A stretch of 64,000 nucleotides of DNA from Elymus sibiricus. Lineage: Eukaryota > Streptophyta > Magnoliopsida > Poales > Poaceae. The stretch covers positions 140,865,148 to 140,929,147 of the forward strand of contig CM077665.1 in NCBI GenBank assembly GCA_039707655.1, read 5' to 3'. Under the pieces are notes generated by a model. It did no database searches. It worked only from the letters and a program-made list of their open reading frames with translations, and was not told the origin of the DNA. Shown piece after piece: positions 46,389-57,871 of the stretch; the first letter of the stretch is position 1; each line of letters starts with the position of its first letter. A program made the translations under genes and the position numbers.

Positions 46389-48854
46389 GCATCCCCAAGC
46401 TTAATTCCTACTCGTCCTCGAGTAGGTAAATGATAAAAATAGAATTTTTGATGTGGAATGCTGCCTAACTTGTTCATCATATATTATTTTCTTTGTAGCA
46501 TGGACATTTGGACTTTTAAATGGTTCAAAGCAATAGTCTAGTTTTGACATGAAAACTCTAATACTCAAGCATATCAACAAGCAACCATGTCTTTCAAAAT
46601 ATCAACGCTAAAGCAAGTTATCCCTAGCCCATCATGCTCAATCATTGATCCATTCACAATACACACTCAAATATTAGCTACACCTAATGCTCAAGTACGA
46701 TCATAGTGCCTCCTAGTTGGTGCTTTATAAGAGAAGATGGAGACTCAAATTGAAAAATAAAAATTGCATAAAGTAAATAGATAGGCCCTTCGCAGAGGGA
46801 AGTAGGGATTTGTAGAGGTGCCAGAGCTCAAGTGTTTAAATTGATAGAGAAAAATATTTTGGGTGGCATGCCTTTCCTGTCAACAAAAACGACTGAGAGA
46901 TTTTAATATGTTTCCACGCTCGATACATCATAGGCGGTTCCCAAACAGAAAATAAAGTTTATTCCTTTTTCCACCATACTTTCACTTTCCATGGCTAGAC
47001 GAATCCGCGGTTGCCTTCCATACCAACACTTTCCAAGGAATTTATTATTTGACAACATGAAGTAAATATTTTTTCTTTTTCATTTTGGGACTGGGCATCC
47101 CTCTTACCGCCGTACTCTCGTGCAATGACAAGTGAATAAACACTCATCTTGAGAATAAAACATCTAGCATGGAAAAATATCGGTCACCCCCTACCATTTC
47201 ATGAGCGGTACGAGCACCCAAAAAGGAAATTTTATTTTGAAATTTAGAGATGGCACATACAAATTTGCTTGGAACGACATGGAAATACCGTATATAGGTA
47301 GGTATAGTGGACTCATATGGCAAAACTGATTTTAAGGATTTTGGATGCACAAGTAGTATTTCTGCTTAGTACAAGTGAAGGCTAGCAAAAGATTGAGAAG
47401 CATCCAACCAAGAAAGGAAAAATCACATAAGCAAGCATTAAGCATAACAAACACTGAATAATGCACCATAAGTAGGATGTAACTTCGTAGCACAACTATT
47501 GACTTTCGTGCTTGCATAGGGAATCACAAACCTTAACACCAATATTCTTACTAAGCACAATTACTCACCAACATAACTCACATATTACTATTGTCATGTC
47601 TCAAAACTATTACAAAGAATCAAGTTTAATTTGTCCAATGATCTTCATGAATGTTTTTATTATATCCCTCTTGAATATCTATCACTTTGGGACTAGTTTC
47701 ATATATTGCAATTGCTTTTGACAAGCTCACATGGACATAAGTGAAGAACATGAGCATACAAGTTTCATCTCTCAAATTAACATAAGTGAAGCATGAGAGG
47801 ATTTCGTCAAAATTACTAACTCTCAAATTAATATAAGTGAAGCATGAGAGCATTTCTTCAAACATGTAAAAGCACGCCGTGCTCAAAAAGGTATAAGTCA
47901 AGCATAAGAGCAATTCCTTTGCTCAACAGATTTAAGTGAAGCATAAAGAGCAATTCTACAAAATCATAGCATAATTTTGGCTCTCTCAAATAGGTGTGTG
48001 CAGCAAGGATAAAAGCAAATAAAGCAAAGATACAAGATGCTCCAAGCAAAAATCATGATATGTGACGAATAAAAATATAGTTCCATGTAAAATACCGATG
48101 GTTGTTAGAAGAAAGAGGGGATGCCACTCGGGGCATACCCAAGCTTAGTTGCTTGTTACTCTTTGGATATTTCCTTGCGATGATGTAGCATCCCCAAGCT
48201 TAGGCTCTTATTACTCCTTATTCCTTCATCCATCGTGATCTCACCCAAAACATGAAAACTTCAATCACACAAAACTTGACAAAATTCTCGTGAGATCCGT
48301 TAGTATAATAAAGCAAATTACCACTTTAGGTACTGTTGTAAACCCATTCATATTTTATCATTGCATTATATCTACTGTATTCTAACTTTACCATGACTTA
48401 TACCCCCCGATACAAGCCACAGATTCATCAAAACAAGCACACAATTGAATGAAAACTGAATTTGTTTCAGACAGAACAGTCTGTAGTAATTTGTACTCTA
48501 CACATACTTCTAGAACTCTAAAACTTGTGAAATAGGACAACGTAAATAATTTGAATAGAAATACTGTGTTAAAATTTCAGCGCAATATCATGTTCTAGTA
48601 AAAAATGAAAATTCGTGCACTGGGAACAAAGTTTCTGTTTCAGATTCAACATTTTTTCTACTCATCTTATGGATCATCCTAAAGGCATTACTTGGCACAA
48701 ACACTAAATAAAACATAAAAACACAATCATAACAGAATCATAATTGTGCAAAACACTCAAAAACAGAAAGGAAAAGATAAAAAAATATATTCATTGGGTT
48801 GCCTCCCAACAAGCGCTATCGTTTTACGCCCCTAGCTAGGCCTAACACATAGTT
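46389..48854 (-). other. Athila-2b 3' non-coding region with polypurine tract
   Basis: The polypurine tract AAGCTTGGGGATGC (minus, 46402-46389) abuts the 3' LTR. About 46780-47400 is conserved with Athila-3 (53080-53660), including the hairpin CCCTTCGCAGAGGG (46786-46799). Short direct repeats around AAGTGAAGCATGAGAG occur at 47770-47960. No gene seen. Confidence 0.7.
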
Positions 48855-49373
48855 TCAAGTATTGCCATCCTTAGTTTTCACTCCATAAGAGGCCCTCATT
48901 ATTGATTCATATGGTGGCTTAATTCTTGTTCTAGGTAAGTGTTCCATACCCTTTCTAAGAGGAAACTGAAATTTAATATTGCCTTCTTTCATGTCAATCA
49001 TGGCACCTATAGTGCGTAAAAACGGTCTACCAAGTATGATGGGACAAGACGGATTGCAATCAATATCACGAACAATAAAATCAATGGGCACATAATTCCT
49101 ATTTGCAATAATAAGAACATCATTAATTCTTCCCAAAGTCTTTTTAATAGTAGAATCCGCCAAGTGCAAATTAAGAGAACATTCTTCAATATTGGTAAGA
49201 CCAAGCACATCACATAGAGATTTCGGAATTGTGGAAACACTAGCACCCAAATCACACAAATCAAAGCATTCATAATTTTGAATCTTGACTTTAATGGTAG
49301 GTTCCCACTCATCATGCAATTTTCTAGGGATTGTAATATCTAATTCCAACTTTTCTTCTAAGGACTTCGTCAT
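48855..49373 (-). CDS. Athila-2b aspartic protease
   Basis: 172 codons, unbroken. Active-site motif FDLCDLGASVSTIP near residues 37-50, then LADSTIKKTLGRI, and CPIILGRPFLRTIGAMID near 110-127: the retroviral-type aspartic protease fold as found in Athila. It ends normally at 48855; in an autonomous relative RT would follow. The upstream junction to gag has stops between 49373 and 49620. Confidence 0.8.
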   Translation of the reverse strand: MTKSLEEKLELDITIPRKLHDEWEPTIKVKIQNYECFDLCDLGASVSTIPKSLCDVLGLTNIEECSLNLHLADSTIKKTLGRINDVLIIANRNYVPIDFIVRDIDCNPSCPIILGRPFLRTIGAMIDMKEGNIKFQFPLRKGMEHLPRTRIKPPYESIMRASYGVKTKDGNT

Positions 49374-49619
49374 GGCATCAACGGTATGTTTAGTAAAAGC
49401 TTTATTTTGTTCATAAGCATGGGGTTAATTTATCATGGATTGCAGCAAAGAAATACAATCAACCAAGGAGCACACTCTCATAGTTAAAGTCTTTGTAATA
49501 AAACTAGTGGGCACATCACTAGTTAAAGTTTTGACCTCTCCAAACCCACTTTTATCAAAATTTTCATCAAGATTTTCACCCTCCAAATCATTGGGACGCC
49601 CTCTAACTAAAGTTTAATA

Positions 49620-50934
49620 TTATTCAGTCCCTTTATCATCAATTTTAACATTACTAAACAAGGAATCAATAGAGCAAACACCAATCATTTTAAGATCTTC
49701 ATCATTGTTATGGAAGTAATCGCTAGAAAACGTTTTTTCTAAAAATTCTCTTTTAGCCCTAAGAATAGCGGTTCTCTTCTTACTTTCATCCATATAAACA
49801 TATAAAGCTATAATTGATTCATAAATCTTAGGTGGAAAAGCATGCAACTTGAGATTTTCTACATCATTGGAAATTCTATCAATGCTTCTAGACATATCAT
49901 CAATCTTATTCAACTTTTCTTATATTGTATTATTGAAAGACTTTTGAGCATTGATAAATTATTTAAAAATATTCTCCAGATCAGAGGTGTTCCTAGTATT
50001 ATTATTATAAGAATTACCATAGGAATTACCATAATTATTAGAGGAATTTCCAGGAAAAGGCTTAGGATTAAAATTACCTCTATAAGCATTGTTATTGAAG
50101 TTGTTTCGCGAGATGAAATTCACATCTATGGAATCACTATTTTTCTCAATCAAAGTAGACAAAAACACATCATTAAGATCAATAGGAGAATTTTTACTAG
50201 CAACCAACTTCATAAGAGCATCAAATTTTTCACCCAAAGTACAAATTTCTTCCACCGAAATAACATTTTTACTAGTAGGTGTTCTTTCAGTATGCCATTG
50301 TGAATAATTTGCCATAATATTATCTAGCAATTTGGTAGATTCACCCAAAGTAATTTCCATAAAAGTACCACCCGCGGCGGAATCTAAAATATTTCTAGAG
50401 ACAAAATTCAATCCCGCATAAAAAATTGTATGATCATCCAAAGATTTAAACCATGAGTAGGACAATTTCTTAGAATCAACTTCATTATTTCCCAAGATTA
50501 TGCAACATGTTCATGCTCAAGTTGCTTAAAATTCATGATTTCAGTTCTAAGGGAAATAATTTTCGCGGGCGGAAAATAATTAGTAATAAAAGCGTCCTTG
50601 CACTTATCCCAAGAATCGATACTATTGCGAGGCAAAGAAGAAAACGAAATTTTTGCACGATCCCGCAAGGAAAAAGGAAATAATTTCAACTTCACAATAT
50701 CATTGTCCACATTTTTTTCTTTTGCATATTGCATAATTCCATGAAGGTGTTTAGATGGGACGCGGCATCCTCATTAGGAGTACCGGAAAATTGATCTTTC
50801 ATGACAAGATTCAACAAAGCGGCATTAATATCATAAGACTCAGCACTAGTGGCGGGAGGAGCAATAGGAGTGCTAATAAAATCATTATTATTGGTATTGG
50901 AAAAATCACACAACTTGGTGTTTTCTTGAGTCAT
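49620..50934 (-). pseudogene. gag: Athila-2b gag
   Basis: Start at 50934 (MTQENTKLCDF). The frame shifts near 50715; the capsid part (FPFSLRDRAK..., YFPPAKIISL) is read to 50498, where a stop falls, then 50495-49959 (FYAGLNFVSRNILD to an Asn/Gly-rich tract GNSYGNSYNNN), and 49913-49620, a helical segment with many charged residues. No CCHC knuckle is visible; the Asn/Gly-rich tract may take its place. At least three breaks. Confidence 0.82.
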
Positions 50935-51125
50935 CGTGACTACGCAAACAAGATTGCAAGCAAACAAGAGATCTGACGAGAAAAAGGCAAATGAAAAAGA
51001 AAGGGCGAATAAAACTGCAAATTTGTGAAGTGGGGGAGAGGAAAATGAGAGGCAAATGGCAAATAATGTAAATTGCAAGGAGATGAGATTTGTGATTAGG
51101 AACCTGGTAGATGAGATTGCTTCCT

Positions 51126-51142
51126 CCCCGGCAACGGCGCCA
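51126..51142 (-). promoter_or_regulatory. Athila-2b primer-binding site
   Basis: TGGCGCCGTTGCCGGGG on the minus strand, 10 bases from the LTR edge and identical to that of Athila-1. Confidence 0.8.
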
Positions 51143-51152
51143 GAAATTCCTT

Positions 51153-52720
51153 TGACGTGGCTTGAGACTGCGTCAGTATTTCCCCAAAGAGGAAGGGATG
51201 ATGGAACACAGCGACGGTAAGTATTTCCCTCAGTTATGAAACCAAGGTATCAATCTATAGAGGAATATCACACACCCACGTAAATAACACCTGCACACAA
51301 ATAACAAATACTTGCAACCCGACGCGAAAGAGAGGTTGTCAAGCTCTCTACGGTAATAAGATAGATTAGGTAATGATAGTTTTGGCAAATAGATCTCGCA
51401 AGAACACAAAATAAAATAAGTAAACAAAAAGTGCAGCAAGGTATCTTTTTTTTGGATTAATAGATCTGAAAACAAAAAGGCAAAAAAGTAGATCGGAAAG
51501 CAATATGTTGGAAAAGTAGACCCGGGGGCTGTAGGTTTCACTAGTGGCTTCTCTCATGAGTATAGCACATGGTGGGTGAACAAATTACTGTTGGGCAATT
51601 GATAGAAGATCAAATAATCATGACAATATCCAGGCAATGATCATTATATAGGCATCACGTCCAAGATAAGTAGACCGAAACGATTCTACATCTACTTCTA
51701 TTACTCCACACATCGACCGCTATCCAGCATGCATCTAGTGTATTAAGTTCATGGGAAAACGGAGTAATGCAATAAGAACGGTGACATGATGTAGACAAGA
51801 TCTATTCATGTAGGAATAAACCCCATCTTGTTATCCTTAATGGCAACGATACATGCGTGTCTTGCTGCCCCTTCTGTCACTGGGAAAGAACACCGCAAGA
51901 TCGAACCCATCACAAAGCACCTCTTCCCATGGCAAGAAAAATCGATCTAGTTTCCCTAACTAAACCTAAGATTTGAAGAAGAAATACGAGGCTATAAGTA
52001 ATCATGCAAATAAGAGATCAAAGAAGACTCAAATCATATTCAGGGATAGAAACTGATCATGAACTCAAAATTCATCGGATCCCAACAAACACACCGCAAA
52101 AGTCATTACATCAAATAGATCTCCAAGAGACCATTGTATTGAGAATCATAGAGAGATAGGCAGCCATCTAGCTACTGCCTATGGACCCGTAGGTCTATGG
52201 TGGACTACTCACACATCATCGGAGAGGCACCTATGATGAAGATGAACCCCTCCGTGATGGTGTTAGATTGGATCTCGAGGTTCAGGAACTTGCGGTGGAT
52301 GGAATTGTGTTCGTCGACTCCTCTAGGGTTTTCCAAATATTTGGGAATTTATAGGCTTGATAGTCGGTTGAGGGGGGTCCCGAGGTGGGCACCCTCCACC
52401 AGGCCGTGCCAGGGGCCTCTGGCGCCCTGGTGGAGGGTGGCCACCCTGGGCCCCCTCTCCTGGTGCTCTTTGGCCCATCCTGGCTCTTCTGGTCCATAAA
52501 AATTCTCCAAAAATTCCCGTAGCATTTGGGCTCCGTTTGGTACTGATTTTCTGCGATGTAAAAATCAAGCAAAAACAGCAACTGGCACTTTGGCACTATG
52601 TCAATAGGTTAGTCCCAAAAAATCATATAAAGTTGCTATAAAATGATTGTAAAACATCCAAGATTGATATTATAACAACATGGAACAAGCAAAAATTATA
52701 GATACGTTGGAGATGTATCA
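51153..52720 (-). repeat. Athila-2b 5' LTR
   Basis: 1568 bp, minus strand TGATACATCTCCAACG...CACGTCA. A perfect 13-bp inverted repeat (ACCCTCCACCAGG, 52391-52403 with 52426-52438) lies just upstream of the TATA-like TATAAATT (minus, 52346-52353). About 51600-52200 has no coding content. Confidence 0.88.
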
Positions 52721-54142
52721 GTATCCATGATTCAGCATATTATGATCAAACATGTTTGCAATGATAATTAGAGATTATAGTTGCTCATGCCATGCTTAAG
52801 TAGCTAGGAGTGGATAATGATTTATCTTGGATGTCAACATGCATTAAAATGGTTGTGATGTAGTATCATGATATGGTATCCTCCTTTAAATGTTTCAAGT
52901 GGCTTGACTTGGCACATGTTCACGCATGTAGTTGAATCAAAACCAACATAGCCTTCATGATATTTATGTTCATGGTGTCCATATCCTACTCATGATAGCA
53001 TTCAATGTTTATTATTTACAATGCATGTTCATGACCGTCTTCGCTCTCTAGCTGGCCTCTTCTCAACCTATTTGCTAGCCTTCACCTCTACTAAGCGGAA
53101 ATACTGCTTGTGCATCAAAATCCTTAAACCAAAGTTATTCAGATGAGTCCACTATATCTACCTATATGCGGTATTACCCTGCCGTTCCAAGTAAATTTGC
53201 ATGTGACACCTCTAAAAATTTCAAATGAACATATGTTTTGTGTGCCTGGACCGCTCATGGAGCGACAGGGGGTGGTCAGTATCTTCCATGTTAAGCGGGT
53301 TATTCTCATGATGAGTGTTTATTCACTCGTCCTTGCACGAGAGGGGCGGTAATAGGGATTCCCAGTCCCGAAATCAAAAGAAATGCAAATAATTAAACCA
53401 AACTCCCCCAGGAATGTTGTTGGTATGGATGATACCCGTGGATTCGGCTAGCCGTGGAGTGTGTTTGTTGGTGGAAGGGGAGTAAACCTTTACTTTTACC
53501 GCTTGGGAACCGCTGCTAATGTGGTTAACATGGAAGATATTGATAACTCTTGGTCGTAACGTTGACAGTAAGGGTGCACCTCCCAAAATTATATTTATCT
53601 CTGATTTAAGCTTTGAGCTCTGGCACCTCTGCAAATCCCTGCTTCCCTCTGCGAAGGGACTATCTATTTATTTTTATGTTGAGTCATCACCTTCTCAAAT
53701 AAGCGCCAGATCTGAGAGCACTATTGTCATCCTCATGCATTGTGTATAGTGAATGTTGGATGCATCATGACTGGATCTTTTCTACCATGAATTACAATGT
53801 CTAGTCGCTGCTTGAACTTTGGACATGCTCTGCATTTATGTTTTGCGGTCTCAGAAAGGGCTAGCGAGATACCACTATTGTCATATTATATCATGATTGT
53901 TTTGACAAAGTGTTTGCATTTTATTATTGACCGCTAGTTGCTTATGTCATTGGTATGAGTTAATATAATCTTTAAGAGTTATTGTTGACATGGTTAGTCA
54001 TGATCTTTGTTGAAAACTTGGGTGCTACTTAAGCATATGTATGTAAACAAGAACAAATGAGTTCGTAAAAGTTTTTATTTATCACTTTCAGTTTGTGAAC
54101 TGAATTGCTTGAGGACAAGCAATGGTTTAAGCTTGGGGGTGT
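52721..54142 (+). other. Athila-3 3' non-coding region
   Basis: No gene. 53080-53660 is conserved with the Athila-2b 3' region (GCTAGCCTTCAC, TACTTGTGCATC, GAGTCCACTATA, ATGAGTGTTTATTCAC in the same order). The hairpin TTCCCTCTGCGAAGGG lies at 53643-53658. Confidence 0.75.
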
Positions 54143-55553
54143 TGATATGTCTCCATCGTATCTACTTTTCCCAACGCTTTTGCTCTTGTTTTGGACTCTA
54201 ATCTGCATGATTTGAATGAAACTAACCCGGACTGACGCTGTTTTCAGCAGAACTACCATGGTGTTGTTTTTGTGCAGAAATAAAAGTTCTCGGAATGAAA
54301 CGAAACTTTTTGGAGATTTATTTCAGAATAAATAAAAAAATACTAGAGCCAAGAACCACCGGAGGGGGTGCCCTGGTTGGGCACGATACACCAGGGCACG
54401 CCAGCCCCCTCATGCCCTGGTGGGTTGTGCCCACCTCGTAGCCCCGCTGACCCTAATTCTGGCACTATAAATTCCTATTTTAGGAGAAAAAAATAAAGGA
54501 TAAAGTTGTATCACGTTTCACGAGACGGAGCCGACGCCACGTCCTGTTCTTCATCGGGAGGCCACATCTGGAGCCCGTTTGGGGCTTGGGAGAGGGGAAT
54601 CTTCGGTCTTCGTCATTATAAACCCTCCTTCATCGCCAATTCCATGATGCTCCCCACCGGGAGTGAGTAATTCCTTCGTAGGCTTGCTGGCTGGTGAGGA
54701 GTTGGATGAGATTCATCATGTAATCGAGTTAGATTTGTTAGGGCTTGATCCCAAGTATCCACTATGTTCTAAGATTGATGTTGCTATGACTCTGCCATGC
54801 TTAATGCTTGTCACTAGGGCCAGAGTGCCATGATTTCATATCTGAACCGTTTATGTTATCACCATTATATCTATGTTCTTGACCCGATCTTGCCTAGTCA
54901 TATGCACCTGCTATGTGTTATGATCCGTAAACCCCGGGGTGACAGTAATCAGGATACTTTCCGGTGATGACCGTAGTTTGAGGAGTTCATGTATTCACTA
55001 TGTGTTATTGCTTTGTTCCGGCTCTCTATTAAAAGGAGGCCTTAATATCGCTTAGTTTCCTTATGGACCCCACTGTCACGGGAGGGTAGGACAAAAGATG
55101 ACATGCAAGTTCTTTTCCATAAGCACGTATGACTATTTACGGAATACATGCCTACATTACATTGATGAACTGGAGCTAGTTCTGTGTCGCCCTAGGGTAT
55201 GACTATTATATGATGAATATCATCCAACGAATACACCGATCCAGTGCCTACGAGTTTTCCACTTATTGTTCTTGCTAAGTTACTACTGCTGATGTTACTG
55301 TTGCACTTGCTACAAAACCATTACTTCTACTATTACCGCTACTATTACTGTTACCACTGCTATGAAGCTATCATATTACTGTGCTACTGATCACTTTGCT
55401 GTAGATATCTAATCTCCAGGTGTGGTTGAATTGACAACTCAACTGCTAATACTCTCAAATATTCTTTGGCTCCCCTTGTGTCGAATCTATAAATTTGGGT
55501 TAAATAATCTACCCTCAAAAACTGTTGCGATCCCCTATACTTCTGGGTTATCA
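54143..55553 (+). repeat. Athila-3 3' LTR
   Basis: 1411 bp, TGATATGTCTCCATCG...GGGTTATCA. Inverted repeat GTGCCCTGG/CCAGGGCAC (54368-54376, 54391-54399) and further copies to 54435, then the TATA-like CTATAAATT (54465-54473). The 5' partner is not in the window. Confidence 0.85.
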
Positions 55554-56155
55554 GCTTTCTCCACTGAGGTACTTGACCAGGCGATCTGGAAGTACAATCG
55601 TAGTGGTTTTCACTTTACCCCCTGGCCGAACATGTGGAATATAAGAGGGTAAACACAGGAGCTGGGCAACCCAACTATTGAACCAAGACATAATTCGGGA
55701 CCGATTCATATAATGCAATATCCGAGATGTCGAGCACATAAGATAAAAAATAGTGCCGGAAATGATGCTTGGGGCGAGTTTTATAGTAGAGCCCCCGGTC
55801 GATTAACCGACCGCATCTAAGGAAAATATGTACCGAACTGTTTCAGTGTCGAAGGGCAGAAAAAGGTTATGCATCACAAATGACTGCAATGGGGTCATAA
55901 AGAATGGACTTTATTTCCAATAATCCGAACTGCCGAAGCAACTGTTACAGATACTTTGTTTAAAAATAAACTTTACAGAGGAAAGGTTTACACAGGGCCT
56001 TTATGAGTGGTTTGACGTACTTACTGTGCCCTGTTGCACGTCTACGCCTTTGCTCTTAAGGGCGGCATGCTCCTTTAGAGAAGACAGTGATCGGCGGACG
56101 GACCTTTGAGAGAGGGTCTTGAGAGGTCGCCGTAATATATTAGCTTGATGCTGGG
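55554..56155. other. Unassigned 602-bp segment
   Basis: Lies between Athila-3 and Copia-1. No open frame of note and no repeat partner within the window. The texture (short phrases such as GAGCCCCCGGTCGATTAACC) resembles non-coding spacers of Triticeae Gypsy elements, so it is probably the host element into which Athila-3 and Copia-1 jumped, but I cannot name it. Confidence 0.4.
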
Positions 56156-57858
56156 TGTTGGAAATATGCCCTAGAGGCAATAATAAATTAGTTATTATCA
56201 TATTTCCCCGTTCATGATAATAGTTTATTATTCATGCTAGAATTGTATTGACCGGAAACTAAATACATGTGAGGATAATAGACAAATACTATGTCCCTAG
56301 TATGCCTCTACTAGACTAGCTCGTTGATCAAAAGATGGTCAAGGTTTCCTGACCATGGACATGAGTTGTCATTTGATAACGGGATCACAGCATTAGGAGA
56401 ATGATGTGATGGACATGACCCAACCGTCAGCATAGCATATGATCGTTCAGTTTAATGCTATTGCTTTCACTATGTCAAATACACGTTCCTCTGACCATGA
56501 GATCATGCAACTCCCGGATACCGTAGGAATACTTTGGGTGTATCAAATGTCACAACGTAAGTGGGTGATTATAAAGGTGCACTACAGGTATCTCCGAAAG
56601 TGTTTGTTGAGTTGGCATGGATCAAGATTGGGATTTGTCACTCCGACTATCGGAGAGGTATCTCTGGGCCCTCTCGGTAATACAGCATCACAGAAGCCTT
56701 GCAAGCACCGTGACTAAAGAGTTAGTTGCAAGATGATGTATTACGGAACGAGTAAAGAGACTTGCCGGTAACGAGATTGAACTAGGTATTGGATACCAAC
56801 GATCGAATCTCGGGCAAGTAACATACCGCCAGACAAAGGGAACAATGTATGTTGACATATGAGGTTCACCGATAAAGATCTTCGTGGAATATGTAGGAAC
56901 CAATATGAGCATCCAGGTTCCGCTGTTGGTTATTGACCGGAGAGTCGTCTCGGTCATGTATACATCATTCCCGAACCCGTAGGGTCCGCACACTTAAGGT
57001 TCGATGATCATTTAGTATTATATGAGTTATGTGATTGGTGGCCGAAGTTTGTTCGGAGTCCCGGATGAGATCACGGACATGACGAGGAGTCTCAAAATGG
57101 TCGAGAGGTAAAGATTCATATATTGGAAGGCTATATTCGGACGTCGGAAAGGTTCCGAGTGATTCGGGTATTTTTCGGAGTACCGGGGAGTTACGGGAAT
57201 TCACCGGGAGAAGTAATGGGCCTTATTGGGCCATACGGGAAAAGGAGAGGCAGGCCACCTGAGGAGGCGCGCGCCCCCCCTTGCCCAAACCGAATTGGAG
57301 TAGGGGAGGGGGCGCAGCCCCCTCTTTCCTTTCCCTCTGCCTTCCCCCTTTCCTACTCCGTATGGGAGGTGGAATCCTACTAGGACTAAGGAGTCCTAGT
57401 AGCCTCCTCCCTCCCTCCTTTATATACGGAGGAGGAGCACCCCTTGGAGACACACAATTGTCCCATAGCCGTGTGCGGTGCCCCGATCTCCGTTTTCCAC
57501 CTCGGTCATATTTTCGGAGAGCTTAGGCGAAGCCCTGCTGGAATCACTTCACCGTTACCGTCGCCATGCCGTTGTGCTGACGGAACTCATCTACTTCCTC
57601 GACGTCTTGCTGGATCAAGAAGGCGAGGAACGTCACCGAGCTACACGTGTGTAGAACTCGGAGGTGCCGTACGTTCGGTACTCGATCGGTGGAGCTCGAA
57701 GGATTGTTCGACTACATCAACCGCGTTGTGAGACGCTTCCGCTAAACGGTCTACTAGGGTACGTAGACACACTCTCCCCTCTCGTAGCGATGCATCTCCA
57801 TGGATAGATCTTGCGTGAGCATAGGAAATTTTTGAAATTCATGCTCAGTTCCCCAACA
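56156..57858 (+). repeat. Copia-1 5' LTR
   Basis: 1703 bp, TGTTGG...CCCCAACA. Contains an 11-bp perfect palindrome (57377-57387 / 57392-57402) and a TATA box at 57420-57425 upstream of the expected RNA start. Confidence 0.95.
57377..57425 (+). promoter_or_regulatory. Palindrome and TATA box of the Copia-1 LTR promoter
   Basis: CTACTAGGACT, loop AAGG, AGTCCTAGTAG, then 17 bases and TATATA (57420-57425). Position fits a BARE-type LTR core promoter. The palindrome could bind a dimeric factor or fold as DNA. Confidence 0.6.
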
Positions 57859-57859
57859 G

Positions 57860-57871
57860 TGGTATCAGAGC
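57860..57871 (+). promoter_or_regulatory. Copia-1 primer-binding site
   Basis: TGGTATCAGAGC, one base after the LTR; the standard initiator Met tRNA complement. Confidence 0.93.

Larger units (their letters stand above)
45783..52720 (-). mobile_element. Athila-2b: non-autonomous Athila-like element, gag and protease only
   Basis: Minus strand: 5' LTR 52720-51153, primer site 51142-51126, gag, protease, 2.4 kb of 3' non-coding DNA, polypurine tract and the start of the 3' LTR (46388-45783), cut by the Tat-like tip. No RT, RNase H or integrase block anywhere in the 4.8-kb interior. Inserted in the 3' region of Athila-3 at 52720/52721. Confidence 0.85.
52721..55553 (+). mobile_element. Athila-3: 3' part of another Athila-like element
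   Basis: Plus strand: 1.4 kb of 3' non-coding sequence, polypurine tract AAGCTTGGGGGTGT (54129-54142) and a 3' LTR. Truncated on the left by Athila-2b, so its coding part would lie beyond the left window edge if it survives. The base order after the LTR, GCTTT (55554-55558), is the expected target-site duplication. Confidence 0.78.

Noticed and set aside
57123..57731. Short open frames in the Copia-1 LTR
   Set aside because: No domain; they overlap the promoter and the start of the LTR transcript.
57860..57871. tRNA-like sequence TGGTATCAGAGC (also 39671-39683)
   Set aside because: It is only the primer-binding complement of initiator Met tRNA beside an LTR, not a tRNA gene.
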